A stretch of 64,000 nucleotides of DNA. It comes from Streptomyces sp. NBC_01716 (GTDB lineage: Bacteria; Actinomycetota; Actinomycetes; Streptomycetales; Streptomycetaceae). Position 1 is the stretch's first letter. Every line of letters starts with the position of its first letter. The translations under genes and the position numbers were made by a program. The notes below the pieces were generated by a model. That model saw only the letters and a program-made list of their open reading frames with translations. It searched no databases and was not told the DNA's origin. The stretch spans positions 7,068,001 to 7,132,000 of the forward strand of contig NZ_CP109181.1 of NCBI RefSeq assembly GCF_036248275.1. The letters are read 5' to 3'. Positions 15,954-25,216 of the stretch are shown here, piece after piece.

Positions 15954-16700
15954 ATGAGACAGGTCACACGCAAAGGCCTGATCAGTGTGGCGGCGGCCGG
16001 CGGCGTACTCGCCATCGGCGGCGGCTACGCGCAAGCGGACTCGGGTGCCGACGGCACCGCGGCGAACTCCCCGGGCGTGCTGTCCGGGAACAACGTCCAG
16101 GTCCCGGTGCACGTCCCGGTCAACGCCTGCGGCAACACCGTCAACGCCGTCGGGGCGCTGAACCCCGCCACGGGCAACGCCTGCGCGAACAAGTCCGACG
16201 GCGGTCGCGGCCAGGGTGGCGGCTCCCAGGGCGGCGGCTCGCACGGCGCCGAGGGCCGCACCGACGGAAAGGGCGGCTCGCACGGAGGTTCCGGAGGCGG
16301 CGGCTCGCACGCCGACGGCGGAACCGCCAACTCACCCGGTGTCGGCTCCGGCAACCTCATCCAGGTGCCGCTGGACATCCCCCTCAACGTCTGCGGCAAC
16401 ACCGTGGACATCGTCGGCGTGCTGAACCCCGCCGTCGGCAACGAGTGCGCGAACGCGGACACCCCCGCTCCGCCGGCCAAGGAGACACCCGAGACCCCGG
16501 GCACTCCCGAGCCCCCGACGGACCGTACGCTCCCGCCGTCCCCGAACCAGCCCAAGGAGCAGACCGTCGAGCCGGCCGCCGAGGGCACCGACGTACTGGC
16601 GACGACCGGTGGCGACGGCCTCGGACTGATCATTCCGGCCGGTGCGGCCCTGCTTCTCGCGGGCACGGTCATCTACCGGCGCGCCCGGTCGGCCGCCTAG
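15954..16700 (+). CDS. chpC: long chaplin with two chaplin domains and sortase signal, ChpC-like
   Basis: A 248-residue cell-wall protein. It has a signal peptide (~1-29), chaplin domain 1 (about 36-79, NSPGVLSGNNVQVP through GNACAN) and a Gly/Ser/His-rich linker (~80-125). Chaplin domain 2 (about 126-168, NSPGVGSGNLIQVP through GNECAN) is followed by a Pro/Thr-rich stalk, the sortase motif LATTG near 217, a hydrophobic segment and the tail RRARSAA. Sortase would anchor it covalently to peptidoglycan, where it nucleates fibre assembly by short chaplins. The start ATG 15954 follows AAGGCAGGAA. Three long chaplins (ChpA-C) exist in S. coelicolor; ChpC is favoured only by neighbourhood. Confidence 0.88.
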   Translation: MRQVTRKGLISVAAAGGVLAIGGGYAQADSGADGTAANSPGVLSGNNVQVPVHVPVNACGNTVNAVGALNPATGNACANKSDGGRGQGGGSQGGGSHGAEGRTDGKGGSHGGSGGGGSHADGGTANSPGVGSGNLIQVPLDIPLNVCGNTVDIVGVLNPAVGNECANADTPAPPAKETPETPGTPEPPTDRTLPPSPNQPKEQTVEPAAEGTDVLATTGGDGLGLIIPAGAALLLAGTVIYRRARSAA

Positions 16701-16811
16701 GCCGCCCTGGTCGCATAGGCCCCACAGGAGCGCGCGCGAGTACGGCACGTGTTCAGCCCGGTACGGCACGGGGCGGACCTCCGCACAGCGGGGGATCCGC
16801 CCCGTCGCCGT

Positions 16812-17000
16812 TCACCAGGTGGCGCGTACCTGACGGATGATGCGTCTGCGCAGCCGCACTCTGCGACTGCCGTCCCTGTGCAGGCTCAGTCGGTCCATTT
16901 CCCAGTGCCCGTACTCGGCGTGATCGGTCAGCAGGCGGGTCGCGTCGCTGCGGGACACCCCGCGCGGCACGTACACGTCGACAAATTCGTATTCCGGCAT
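16812..17000 (-). CDS. DUF5703 family small protein
   Basis: A 62-residue basic protein starting MPEYEFVDVYVPRGVSRSDA and ending RRRIIRQVRATW. It matches the actinobacterial DUF5703 family from memory. It has no membrane or export signal. It is divergent from the 223-residue protein with a 47-bp gap. Function unknown. Confidence 0.75.
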   Translation of the reverse strand: MPEYEFVDVYVPRGVSRSDATRLLTDHAEYGHWEMDRLSLHRDGSRRVRLRRRIIRQVRATW

Positions 17001-17047
17001 CGCATCTATTGTGCGGCCAGAGCCCCGGTACGGATAGCGTCTGCTCT

Positions 17048-17719
17048 ATGTCTGATGCTGCGCAGCCCACGGCTGCCGAGGTACGTGCCGCCGCCGAGGC
17101 GGTCAAGGTCGCGCTGGACCGTCACCTCGCGGCGGTCGAACGCCGCACGGGTGAGGACGACCCGGCGGTTTCCGAAGCGTTCAACGCCCTTGCCACCGCG
17201 GCGGAGGCGTACGACGAGCGGCTCTACGATCTCTACGACGAGGTCACCCCGTTCGAGATCCCCGGCACGGACGACTCCCTGCCGCCCTACGCGGGGCCGG
17301 AGGAGCCGAACGCGCTCAGCGTGCTGATCCGCCGCGACTACGCGGTGGCGGAGCCGCGGAGACTGCTCGCTCAGGCACAGCGCATCGCCGATGTCGACGG
17401 TGACGCCGAGACCGTGGCGGTCGTCGGTGCCAGTGTGCACGCCGCTGTGGGCGTGCTCTTCGGCGAGTACGAGCCGGACGAGATCGCGTCCCGGCACAAG
17501 GAGTTCGGCCTGGAGGAGGGCGACTCGACACTCTGGGTGTCGGCCGCCGACGATCTTCCGGAGCCCGGCGAATGGCTCGGCGCCCCCTTCGAGCAGGCCG
17601 ATCCGCAGCAGGTCGTCTGCCGCTTCGACGTCAGCTCCGTCTTCGATGACGAGGACTTCGACGGCGCCGGGGTCCGGGGCCGGGATCCCCTCGGTGACCT
17701 GGAGGAACAGGACGCCTGA
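17048..17719 (+). CDS. conserved hypothetical protein
   Basis: A 223-residue acidic soluble protein starting MSDAAQPTAAEVRAAAEAVKVALDRHL. The N-terminal ~60 residues are helical and Ala/Glu-rich. The rest contains VAVVGASVHAAVGVLFGEYEPDEIA and a very acidic C-terminus (DDEDFDGAGVRGRDPLGDLEEQ). It has no recognised catalytic motif, signal peptide or membrane helix. Homologues appear widespread in Streptomyces, but I do not know a function. A strong bidirectional terminator follows. Confidence 0.7.
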   Translation: MSDAAQPTAAEVRAAAEAVKVALDRHLAAVERRTGEDDPAVSEAFNALATAAEAYDERLYDLYDEVTPFEIPGTDDSLPPYAGPEEPNALSVLIRRDYAVAEPRRLLAQAQRIADVDGDAETVAVVGASVHAAVGVLFGEYEPDEIASRHKEFGLEEGDSTLWVSAADDLPEPGEWLGAPFEQADPQQVVCRFDVSSVFDDEDFDGAGVRGRDPLGDLEEQDA

Positions 17720-17736
17720 CCGCGCGGTCCGGCATC

Positions 17737-17776
17737 GCCGACGGCCCGCCGCCGAATTGGGGGGCGGGCCGTCGGC
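17737..17776. terminator. bidirectional terminator between converging genes
   Basis: A 14-bp perfect stem (core CGACGGCCCGCC/GGCGGGCCGTCG) with a 12-base loop sits 17 bases after the hypothetical gene and 26 bases from the 3' end of the RecD-like gene, so it can serve both. Confidence 0.8.
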
Positions 17777-17802
17777 CGTTCGGGTCACCTGGGGTACCGG
17801 CG

Positions 17803-19995
17803 TCACACCGCGGGCGCCAGCAGCCCCTCCAGGAGCGTCCGGAGCCGCGTCGTCCGCTCGGCCGCAGGCACCTCCGCCACCGCGTGTGCGAGCGCCTGGT
17901 CGACGCCGTGGACCACCGACAGATGACGCTCGCCCCGGCCGAAGGCCGTGTAGACCCAGGGCCGGCTCAGGCCCTGCGCCGCGTCGCCGGGCAGGACCAC
18001 GACGGCGGCCGGCCACCGCATCCCCGCCGCCTGGTGCGCGGTGAGGGCCCAGCCGTGCCGTACGACCGATTCGACGAGCTCCCTGGGCACCAGGACGGGC
18101 ACCCCGTCGCAGTCCAGCCGCAGCCCCTCCGCGTCCGCCGACACGACCGAGCCGGTCAGCGTCCGGCCCGGTGCGGGTACATAGGCGACCCGGTCGTCCG
18201 GGTCGAAGCCGCCGAACCGGCCGGGGCCGGGATTCAGCCGCTCCTTGAGCGCCACGTTCAGCGCGCGCGTCCCCACCGCGCCGCCGTGCCCGACCGTGAT
18301 CACCTGCGTCTGCCCGGACGGCACACCGATGGCGCGCGGCACGGAGTCGGCCACGAGCTGCACCGTACGGTGCACGGCCTCGCCCGCGTCGCGCACGGGC
18401 ACGATCACGACCTCCTTGCCGGGCGCGTCGACCTGGTTCAGCTCACCGATGCCGATGCCGGAGACCAGCTCCCCGAGCGGCCCGGGGTCGGGCGTGCGCG
18501 AGGCGATCTGCGGGCACACCCGGGCGCCCAGCAGATCCGCGAAGACCCGGCCGGATCCCGCCGACCAGAGCACCCCGGGGTCGCCGCCGAGGACCAGCCG
18601 CGCGCCGTCGGGCAGCGACTCCACCAGCGTCGTCGCCGTCTCCACGTCCAGTTGGGGCGCGTCCAGGACGACGAGGAGGTCGAGGTCCAGCGCGCCGTCC
18701 GCGTCCCGCCCCGGTCCCTCCGCCCCGGACAGCAGCCCCGCGACCGTCACGGCGCCGTCACCGAGCCGGCGCCGGCCGTTCTCGCTGTGCGCGGCGACGA
18801 CGGGCCGCAGACCGAGCGCGCGCACGGCATCCGCGAGGGCCACCGGCTCGGCGCGCGCGGCCTCGCCGCCCGTGTGGACCACCAGACCGTGCCCGGCGAC
18901 CGCGCGGATCAGCTCGCCCGCCGAAGGGGAGGGCGCCCCCGCCGCGGCCTCGTCCCAGGACGCCTCCTGGGCGGTCTTCACCAGCCTGGCCAGACCGTCG
19001 GCGAGGCTCTCCTCGGCGAGCGCGTACCGGTCGAGACCGAGCAGGACGGGCGCGGCCTCGGCGACGTCCTCCGCCGCCTCCTCCGCGACCTCCTCCGCCG
19101 CCTCCTGCGTCTCCTCGTCGGTGTCCTCCGCGCCGTCCTGGAACACCAGCACGGCGCCCTCCGCGATGGCGTGCCGCAGCGCCCCGTCGGGGTCGGGCAC
19201 CGACCGCTCCGCCAGTGCGGCGCGCACCGCCGGGAAGGCGAGCGCGGTGTGCCCCCGCAGAGCGGCGCGCTCCAGCAGCCAGCCGACGAGGGCGGCGGAC
19301 CGCCGCTCGTCCCCGGGACCGCAGCCGTCGCCGAGCAGCGCGCGGGCGAAACCGTCGGCCTGCTCGGGCCGGACCCCGGGGACGGACAGCAGCAGCCACG
19401 GATCGGCGCGCAGCGCGTCACCGGCCCGCTCCCCGAGCACCGCCGTGGCCTGCGGGGCCAGCGCCGTCGGCGCACCGCCGTCGGCGAGCACGGCCTCGAC
19501 GGCCGCCACGGCCTCCGGAGCGGTCACGGGAGCCACCGGGGCGGCCCGCGCGGGCTCGGGAGCCCGCGGCCCGCTCTGAGCCGGTACGGGGGCCCCGGCG
19601 GCAGGTACGGAGGGCGCGGCGGCAGCGGGCGCCACCGGAGGGGCCGGCGCCGCCTGACCGCTCTCCATGGCCCGTACGGCGGCGAGCAGATCCGCCGCCT
19701 GACCGCTCAGCTTGGCGCCCGCCGGGATGGGACCCTCCTTCTCGGCCTTCCGCTGTGCGATCCGGGCGCGCAGCTCACGCTGCGCGGCGATCTCGGCCTC
19801 CGCCTCGGACGGCTGCGCGGGCGCGTCCTCGGCGGACTTCGCCTCGTCCCCGCCCGCACCCTCAGCCCCGTCGCCGTCGCCGTCCCCGTCGCTGTCCTCG
19901 GCGACGACCGCCTCGGACGTGGCCTCCTCCGCGACCGCGGCGTCGCTGTCCTCGGCGGGGGATCCGGGGGTCGCCCCCGGGGAAGGCACAGTCAC
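17803..19995 (-). CDS. RecD2-like helicase-fold protein with degenerate ATPase motifs
   Basis: A 730-residue protein. Residues 1-155 are low-complexity and acidic to Ala/Pro-rich. A helix-hairpin-helix-like region follows (~160-270; LLSVPGVRPEQADGFARALLG), then an acidic insert (288-315). The RecA-like core aligns with RecD2 in order but its motifs are altered. The Walker A region reads VVHTGGEAARAEP (372-384) instead of TGGPGTGKT, with no P-loop Lys. The Walker B region reads LLVVLDAPQLD (440-450) instead of VDEASM. GDPGVLWSAGSGR (471-483) and ALTAHQAAGMRWPAAVVVLP (~650) retain the shape of later RecD motifs. It is therefore probably unable to hydrolyse ATP normally and may be a DNA-binding scaffold. 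GTG 19995 overlaps the stop of the aldo/keto reductase by 4 bases. Confidence 0.78.
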   Translation of the reverse strand: MTVPSPGATPGSPAEDSDAAVAEEATSEAVVAEDSDGDGDGDGAEGAGGDEAKSAEDAPAQPSEAEAEIAAQRELRARIAQRKAEKEGPIPAGAKLSGQAADLLAAVRAMESGQAAPAPPVAPAAAAPSVPAAGAPVPAQSGPRAPEPARAAPVAPVTAPEAVAAVEAVLADGGAPTALAPQATAVLGERAGDALRADPWLLLSVPGVRPEQADGFARALLGDGCGPGDERRSAALVGWLLERAALRGHTALAFPAVRAALAERSVPDPDGALRHAIAEGAVLVFQDGAEDTDEETQEAAEEVAEEAAEDVAEAAPVLLGLDRYALAEESLADGLARLVKTAQEASWDEAAAGAPSPSAGELIRAVAGHGLVVHTGGEAARAEPVALADAVRALGLRPVVAAHSENGRRRLGDGAVTVAGLLSGAEGPGRDADGALDLDLLVVLDAPQLDVETATTLVESLPDGARLVLGGDPGVLWSAGSGRVFADLLGARVCPQIASRTPDPGPLGELVSGIGIGELNQVDAPGKEVVIVPVRDAGEAVHRTVQLVADSVPRAIGVPSGQTQVITVGHGGAVGTRALNVALKERLNPGPGRFGGFDPDDRVAYVPAPGRTLTGSVVSADAEGLRLDCDGVPVLVPRELVESVVRHGWALTAHQAAGMRWPAAVVVLPGDAAQGLSRPWVYTAFGRGERHLSVVHGVDQALAHAVAEVPAAERTTRLRTLLEGLLAPAV

Positions 19996-20975
19996 AGGGT
20001 GCTCCAGTCCTGATCGGGATAGCGGTGCACGGGCGCCGACACATCGTCGAGCGCCCGGCAGATCTCGTCGGGAAGCCTAAGGCTCTCCACTGACAACGCG
20101 GCCGTGAGCTGGTGCGCGTTGCGGGCCCCGATGATCGGGGCGACCACGCCGGGCCGGTCCCTGACCCACGCGAGCGCCACCTCCAGCGCCGTCGTCGCCA
20201 GTCCTTCGGCCGCGGTCAGCACCGCGTCGACGATGCGGCTCGCGGGCTCGTCGAGATACGGCTCGACGAACGGCGCCAACTGCTCGGAGGCGCCACGGGA
20301 GTCGGCCGGCGTGGAGTACCGGTACTTGCCCGTCAGCACACCCCGGCCGAGCGGCGACGAGGGCAGCAGCCCGACCCCCAGATCGACGGCGGCGGGCAAC
20401 ACCTCGCGCTCCACGCCCCGTTGGAGCAGGGAGTACTCCATCTGCGTGCTGGCCAGCCGGGTCCGTACACCGGGGGAGGCCAGCTGCCAGGTCGCCGCCT
20501 TGGCGAGCTGCCAGCCCGAGAAGTTGGACACCCCCGCGTATCTGGCCCGCCCGCTGCTCACGGCTATGTCGAGCGCCTGAAGCGTCTCCTCCAGCGGCGT
20601 CCCGGTGTCGAAGGCGTGGATCTGCCAGAGATCGACATGGTCCGTGCCCAGCCGCTCCAGCGAGGCGTCCAGGGCGGCGAGCAGATGCCCGCGCGAGCCG
20701 TTGAAGCGCCGGTAAGGATCCGGCACACTGCCCGCCTTCGTGGCGATTACCAGATCGCGGCGCGGCACAAGTCTCTCCACGAGCTGCCCGAGCAGATACT
20801 CCGCCTCCCCGCCCCCGTACACGTCGGCGGTGTCGACGAGAGTGCCGCCCGCCTCCCAGAAAGCCTTCAACTGGTCGGCGGCGTCGTGCTCGTCGGTGTC
20901 CCGCCCCCAGGTCAGCGTGCCGAGCCCGATCCGGGACACTCGCAGGCCGGTACGGCCGAGATGCCTCTGCTCCAT
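19992..20975 (-). CDS. aldo/keto reductase
   Basis: A 327-residue TIM-barrel NADPH-dependent oxidoreductase. Catalytic-tetrad motifs are LVDTADVYGGGEAEYLLGQ (Asp, Tyr), VIATKAGS (Lys) and DLWQIHAFD (His). The cofactor-binding region is AWVRDRPGVVAPIIGARNAHQL. I take ATG 20975 (MEQRHLGRTGLRVSRIGLGT) over an upstream ATG at 21026, because family members start here. Translation of the RecD-like gene starts at its stop codon (GTGA), so they form an operon, although a functional link is not obvious. Substrate unknown. Confidence 0.9.
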   Translation of the reverse strand: MEQRHLGRTGLRVSRIGLGTLTWGRDTDEHDAADQLKAFWEAGGTLVDTADVYGGGEAEYLLGQLVERLVPRRDLVIATKAGSVPDPYRRFNGSRGHLLAALDASLERLGTDHVDLWQIHAFDTGTPLEETLQALDIAVSSGRARYAGVSNFSGWQLAKAATWQLASPGVRTRLASTQMEYSLLQRGVEREVLPAAVDLGVGLLPSSPLGRGVLTGKYRYSTPADSRGASEQLAPFVEPYLDEPASRIVDAVLTAAEGLATTALEVALAWVRDRPGVVAPIIGARNAHQLTAALSVESLRLPDEICRALDDVSAPVHRYPDQDWSTL

Positions 20976-21125
20976 GACCGCTGAGATTACTGGCCGGGGC
21001 CCCACTCGCAGTGAGCCTGTGGACAACCCGCCCCCGGCGGAGGCCCGATGGCGGCCCTGACGAATGCCCGCGCCACGCGCTAGAGTCCCGGCACAGAGAC
21101 GTTACTGATCGGTAAGGGAGTGGTT

Positions 21126-22178
21126 ATGCGGCTCGGCATCAATCTCGGCTACTGGGGCGCCGGCATGGACAGCGACAACCTCGCCGTCGCCCAGGAGGCC
21201 GACCGGCTCGGCTACGACGTCTGCTGGGCCGCCGAGGTGTACGGCTCCGACGTCCCCACGGTGCTGAGCTGGGTCGCCGCCCAGACCGAGAACATCGACA
21301 TCGGTTCGGCGATCCTCCAGATCCCGGCCCGCCAGCCCGCGATGACGGCGATGACGGCCGCCACACTGGACTCACTCTCCGGCGGCCGGTTCCGTCTCGG
21401 CCTCGGGGTCTCAGGACCGCAGGTCTCCGAGGGCTGGTACGGCGTCAAGTTCGACAAGCCGCTGGCCCGCACCCGTGAGTACGTCGAGATCGTCCGCCGC
21501 GCGATGTCCCGCGAGCGGCTCTCCTACGAAGGCGAGCACTGGACCCTGCCGCTGCCGGGCGGCCCCGGGAAGCCGCTCAAGCTGACCGTCCACCCCGAGC
21601 GCGAGCACATCCCGCTCTACATCGCCGCGATCGGCCCCAAGAACCTGGAGCAGACAGGTGAGATCGCCGACGGCGCGCTGCTGATCTTCCCCTCGGCCGA
21701 GCATCTTGAGGAGACCGCGCTCAGCCATCTGCGCGCGGGCCGCGAGAAGGCCGGTCTGACGATGGACGGCTTCGACGTCTGCCCGACCCTGCCGATCGCG
21801 CTCGGCGACGACATCGAGGCCCTGGCGGACATGTTCCGCCCGTACACCGCGCTGTACGTGGGCGGTATGGGCAGCCGCAAGCAGAACTTCTACAACCAGC
21901 TCGCGCGGCGTATGGGTTACGAGCGCGAGGCGGTGGAGATCCAGGACAGGTATCTGACGGGCGACAAGGAAGGCGCCGGCGCGGCCGTCCCGCACCAGCT
22001 GATCGACTCGACCACGCTGCTCGGCTCGGTGGAGCGGATCGCCGACCGGATGACGGCGTACGACGCGGCCGGAGTCACGACGCTGACCCTGGCCCCCGCG
22101 GGCTTCACTCTCGACGAACGCCTCACGGCCCTGCGCGCCGGCACCGAGGCCCTGGAACTGGCCGGTCTCGTCACCTGA
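21126..22178 (+). CDS. LLM-class F420-dependent oxidoreductase
   Basis: A 350-residue luciferase-like (TIM barrel) protein of the F420-dependent group. It begins MRLGINLGYWGAGMDSDNLAVAQEADRLGYDVCWAAEVYGSDV and contains IDIGSAILQIPARQPAMTAMTAATLDSLSGGRFRLGLGVSGPQV, the conserved F420-binding pattern. ATG 21126 follows AAGGGAG by 5 bases. Such enzymes transfer hydride between F420H2 and a wide range of substrates; the substrate is unknown here. Monocistronic, with a strong terminator after it. Confidence 0.9.
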   Translation: MRLGINLGYWGAGMDSDNLAVAQEADRLGYDVCWAAEVYGSDVPTVLSWVAAQTENIDIGSAILQIPARQPAMTAMTAATLDSLSGGRFRLGLGVSGPQVSEGWYGVKFDKPLARTREYVEIVRRAMSRERLSYEGEHWTLPLPGGPGKPLKLTVHPEREHIPLYIAAIGPKNLEQTGEIADGALLIFPSAEHLEETALSHLRAGREKAGLTMDGFDVCPTLPIALGDDIEALADMFRPYTALYVGGMGSRKQNFYNQLARRMGYEREAVEIQDRYLTGDKEGAGAAVPHQLIDSTTLLGSVERIADRMTAYDAAGVTTLTLAPAGFTLDERLTALRAGTEALELAGLVT

Positions 22179-22228
22179 GGCGCTGAGACGCTGAGAGCCT
22201 GAGAGGCCCTGGAGGGCGGAGAAGTCTG

Positions 22229-22270
22229 CGGCCGTGGTGGGGGCTCGGGGGGTCTTCCCCGCCACGGCCG
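22229..22270 (+). terminator. terminator after the LLM oxidoreductase
   Basis: Arms CGGCCGTGG/CCACGGCCG are perfect and extend inward through one G-T and four G-C pairs, about 14 bp in all. The hairpin sits 50 bases past the stop. The rest of the 270-bp gap to 22448 carries the promoter of the ferritin-like gene and no motif I can name. Confidence 0.75.
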
Positions 22271-22448
22271 TCACAGAGGACAACGCCCCGGCCCCCACCG
22301 GGTTACGCAAGCCCGTATACGTACGGACGTGCGCCCGCCTCTCCCTCCAACGGCCGATTCCGGTACCTGAGCTGTTGCCCGCACCACGGTGTCGGATTTG
22401 AATCCTTGTGCGATGTCTGTGCGGACATCGGTATGGAGGTGGCATCCG

Positions 22449-23231
22449 ATGCTCTCGGCCCGAGGCCTGTTCGAGGAAATCCTCGACAACGACGAGTCCT
22501 TTCAGCTCTTCTGCTCCATCGCGGCCAGCGGCGAGGCCCAGGGCGGCTGGGAGAACGGCCGTATCGCCGCCTTGGTACCCGAAGGAATGCGGGACCTCGC
22601 ACCCAAGATCACGCGGCACGGCGCCGACGAGGACAAACACGGGCGGATCTTCCAGGCCATGCTGAAGAAGCGCGGTCTGGAGCCCGTCGACGTCCCGCCC
22701 GCCACCGACTACACGCTGCTGCTCGAACGGCGCGGTATCGGCCTCCCGCACGACAAGCTGCGCCGGAACGACGCGCTGACGGAGGACGACATCGTCGTCT
22801 ATCTCTCGCACAGCCGGGTGACCGAGCAGCGCGCCTCCGACCAGATGGAGTTGCTGCGCAAGCACTTCGCGGACCACCCCGTCGTCGGCAAGGCCGTCCA
22901 GATGATCAGCGCCGACGAGGACAACCATCTGGCTTACTGCCACGAGGAGTTGCTGCGCCTCGCGCGCCAGGGCCACGGCCGCACCATCCAGCGGGTGCTC
23001 CAGGAGAGCGCGCACGCCGAGATCCGGATCTACCGCGACGTGAGCATCGCCGTGATGGCGCACATGGGCCGCATCCTGCGCTGGCCCCGCCCCAAGGCGG
23101 CGCTGCTGGCCGCGGGCATCCACGCCATGTACGGGGTCGAACGGGCGGGCCGCTGGCGGCGGATGGTCAGCCTCAGCATGCCGGAGCGCCGCGACGCGCT
23201 GGGCGGCCCGGCGACCGCGCCCGCCTTCTGA
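22449..23231 (+). CDS. ferritin-like di-iron domain protein
   Basis: A 260-residue all-helical protein. Metal-ligand type motifs are GGWENGRI, ADEDKHGRIFQ (Glu/Asp-x2-His), VTEQRASDQME and SADEDNHLAYCHEELL, with a further EIRIYRD, as in ferritin-like carboxylate-bridged di-iron proteins. ATG 22449 is preceded by GGAGG at 22435-22439. The C-terminal third is basic. Its oxidation or desaturation target is unknown. It converges with corA. Confidence 0.8.
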   Translation: MLSARGLFEEILDNDESFQLFCSIAASGEAQGGWENGRIAALVPEGMRDLAPKITRHGADEDKHGRIFQAMLKKRGLEPVDVPPATDYTLLLERRGIGLPHDKLRRNDALTEDDIVVYLSHSRVTEQRASDQMELLRKHFADHPVVGKAVQMISADEDNHLAYCHEELLRLARQGHGRTIQRVLQESAHAEIRIYRDVSIAVMAHMGRILRWPRPKAALLAAGIHAMYGVERAGRWRRMVSLSMPERRDALGGPATAPAF

Positions 23232-23255
23232 GCCGTACAGCGCGCGGGCGGCGGA

Positions 23256-24272
23256 TCAGAGCCAGCCGTTGCGCTTGAAGAGCCGGTGCAGGAAGGTCAC
23301 CGCGCCGACCATCACGGACAGCGCGGCCGGATAACCCCACACCTGGCTCAGCTCGGGCATGTGCTGGAAGTTCATGCCCCAGATCCCCGCGAGCAGGGTC
23401 GGCACCGCCGCCATCGCCGCCCAGGCGGAGATCTTGCGCATGTCGTCGTTCTGCCGTACGCCCATCTGCGCGAGATGGGCGTACAGGATGTCGGAGACCA
23501 GCCGGTCGAGCCCGTCCACCTGCTCGTTGACGCGCGTCAGATGGTCGTCCACGTCCCGGAAGAAGGGATGCGACTTCTCCCTGACGAACGGCACCCCGGC
23601 GCGCGTGAGGCGCGAGATGGGCTCGGCCAGCGGTCCGGCCGCCCGGCGGAACTCCAGCACCTGCCGTTTGAAGGTGTAGATCCGCTCCGCCGTCGGCTGG
23701 CCGCCCGTCCCGCGGCTCCTGCCCGAACCGTCCTCGTTCGGCGAGAAGACCTGCGCCTCCAGCTCCTCCAGGTCGACCTGGAGCTCCGAGCCGACATCGA
23801 CATAGTGATCGACCACCGCGTCACTCACCGCGTAGAGAACCGCCGTCGGACCGTGCTTGAGCACCTTGGGCTCCGACTCCAGACGCATGCGTACGGCGTG
23901 CAGCGGCGCGCCCTCGCCGTGCCGGACCGTCACCACGAACGAGTCGCCGACGAAGACCATCAGTTCGCCGCTGGAGACGGTGTCGTGCTCGGAGTCGTAC
24001 ACCACCGGCTTGAGGACCATGAACAGCGAGTCGTCGTAGATCTCCAGCTTGGGCCGCTGATGTGCCTTGAGCGCGTCCTCGACGGCCAGCGGATGCATGT
24101 TGAACTCGCTGCTGACGAGGTCGAACTCCTGCTCCGTCGGCTCGTAGAGACCGACCCAGAGAAAGGCGTCCCCCTCGGCGCGCGCCTCGGCCAGGGCGTC
24201 GGACAGATCGGCGGGCCCGTCGGTGCGGCGCCCGTCGCGGTAGATGGCACGGTCGACGATCACCCCGTCCAT
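23256..24272 (-). CDS. corA: CorA-family Mg2+/Co2+ transporter
   Basis: A 338-residue protein with a large cytosolic N-terminal domain and two C-terminal membrane helices. Between them is the selectivity signature GMN in LLAGIWGMNFQHMPEL. The last ~20 residues (AALSVMVGAVTFLHRLFKRNGWL) form TM2 and the basic tail. ATG 24272 is used; an in-frame GTG 24299 would add nine residues. It is divergent from the histidine phosphatase gene. Confidence 0.93.
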   Translation of the reverse strand: MDGVIVDRAIYRDGRRTDGPADLSDALAEARAEGDAFLWVGLYEPTEQEFDLVSSEFNMHPLAVEDALKAHQRPKLEIYDDSLFMVLKPVVYDSEHDTVSSGELMVFVGDSFVVTVRHGEGAPLHAVRMRLESEPKVLKHGPTAVLYAVSDAVVDHYVDVGSELQVDLEELEAQVFSPNEDGSGRSRGTGGQPTAERIYTFKRQVLEFRRAAGPLAEPISRLTRAGVPFVREKSHPFFRDVDDHLTRVNEQVDGLDRLVSDILYAHLAQMGVRQNDDMRKISAWAAMAAVPTLLAGIWGMNFQHMPELSQVWGYPAALSVMVGAVTFLHRLFKRNGWL

Positions 24273-24405
24273 ATTCCCGGCCGAAGGGGTTCGACGCACG
24301 TCTGCCGCACCAGCGCCGGACTCCCGGACCGGCCCGCCGCCCGCTCCGAGTCCCGTCGTCCAGCTGGCCGGCCCGCCTTTCCCCGCACCGTTTAGGCTGG
24401 CCGCC

Positions 24406-25110
24406 ATGGCCACCCTGATCCTCGTACGGCACGGACGCTCCACCGCCAACACCTCGGGCGTCCTCGCCGGCCGGACGCCCGGCGTCGCGCTCGACGAGCA
24501 GGGCCTCGCGCAGGCCGCCGCCCTGCCGGGACGCCTCGCCGACCTGCCGCTCGCCACCGTCGTCAGCAGCCCCCTCCAGCGCTGTCTGGAGACGATCCAG
24601 CCGCTCATCGACGCCCGCCCCGGCATCGAGACGCACCAGGAGGAGCGGATCAGCGAGTGCGACTACGGCGACTGGTCCGGGCGCAAGCTCGCCGAGCTGA
24701 GTGACGACCCCCTGATGGCGGTCGTCCAGCAGCACCCGTCGTCCGCCGCCTTCCCCGGCGGTGAGTCGATGCGCGCCATGCAGGCGCGCGCCGTCGAGGC
24801 CGTACGGGACTGGAACGCCCGCGTCGAGGCCGAGCACGGCGAAGGCGCCGTCTTCCTGATGTGCTCGCACGGAGACATCATCAAGTCACTGGTCGCCGAC
24901 GCGCTCGGCATGCATCTCGACCTCTTCCAGCGGATCCACGCCGACCCGTGCTCGGTCACCGCCATCAGGTACACCCGGCTGCGCCCCTTCCTGCTGCGGC
25001 TGGGCGAGACCGGCGACCTCGGTTCCCTGACACCGCGTGAGAACGGCGCGGAGGGAAAGAAGGACAGCGGCGGTGAAGCCGTCGTGGGCGGCGGCACCGG
25101 CGCCGCGTGA
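24406..25110 (+). CDS. histidine phosphatase family protein (mshC-cluster type)
   Basis: A 234-residue phosphoglycerate-mutase-like phosphatase. The catalytic motif LVRHGRSTAN (RHG) is at residues 7-10, the second Arg in SSPLQRCLETIQPL, the acid in ISECDYGDWSG and the second His in MCSHGDII. It is followed by DUF3090, SCO1664-family and mshC genes in the same direction, an order also seen, from memory, in mycobacteria (Rv2135c-Rv2130c). The natural substrate is not known. A link to mycothiol or inositol metabolism is suggested only by the neighbourhood. Confidence 0.88.
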   Translation: MATLILVRHGRSTANTSGVLAGRTPGVALDEQGLAQAAALPGRLADLPLATVVSSPLQRCLETIQPLIDARPGIETHQEERISECDYGDWSGRKLAELSDDPLMAVVQQHPSSAAFPGGESMRAMQARAVEAVRDWNARVEAEHGEGAVFLMCSHGDIIKSLVADALGMHLDLFQRIHADPCSVTAIRYTRLRPFLLRLGETGDLGSLTPRENGAEGKKDSGGEAVVGGGTGAA

Positions 25111-25216
25111 TCGCCGCGCGCAGTAGGGTGGACGGGCCGTCCGCGCCATCTCGGAGGATCGCTCTCCGGGAGCCCCCGGCCCGCCCCATTCCGTCAATTC
25201 CCAAGGGAGACAGGAC

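Noticed and set aside
17884..20013. 709-codon plus-strand frame opposite the RecD-like gene
   Set aside because: Shadow frame. The minus strand shows recognisable helicase-fold segments and a coupled start.
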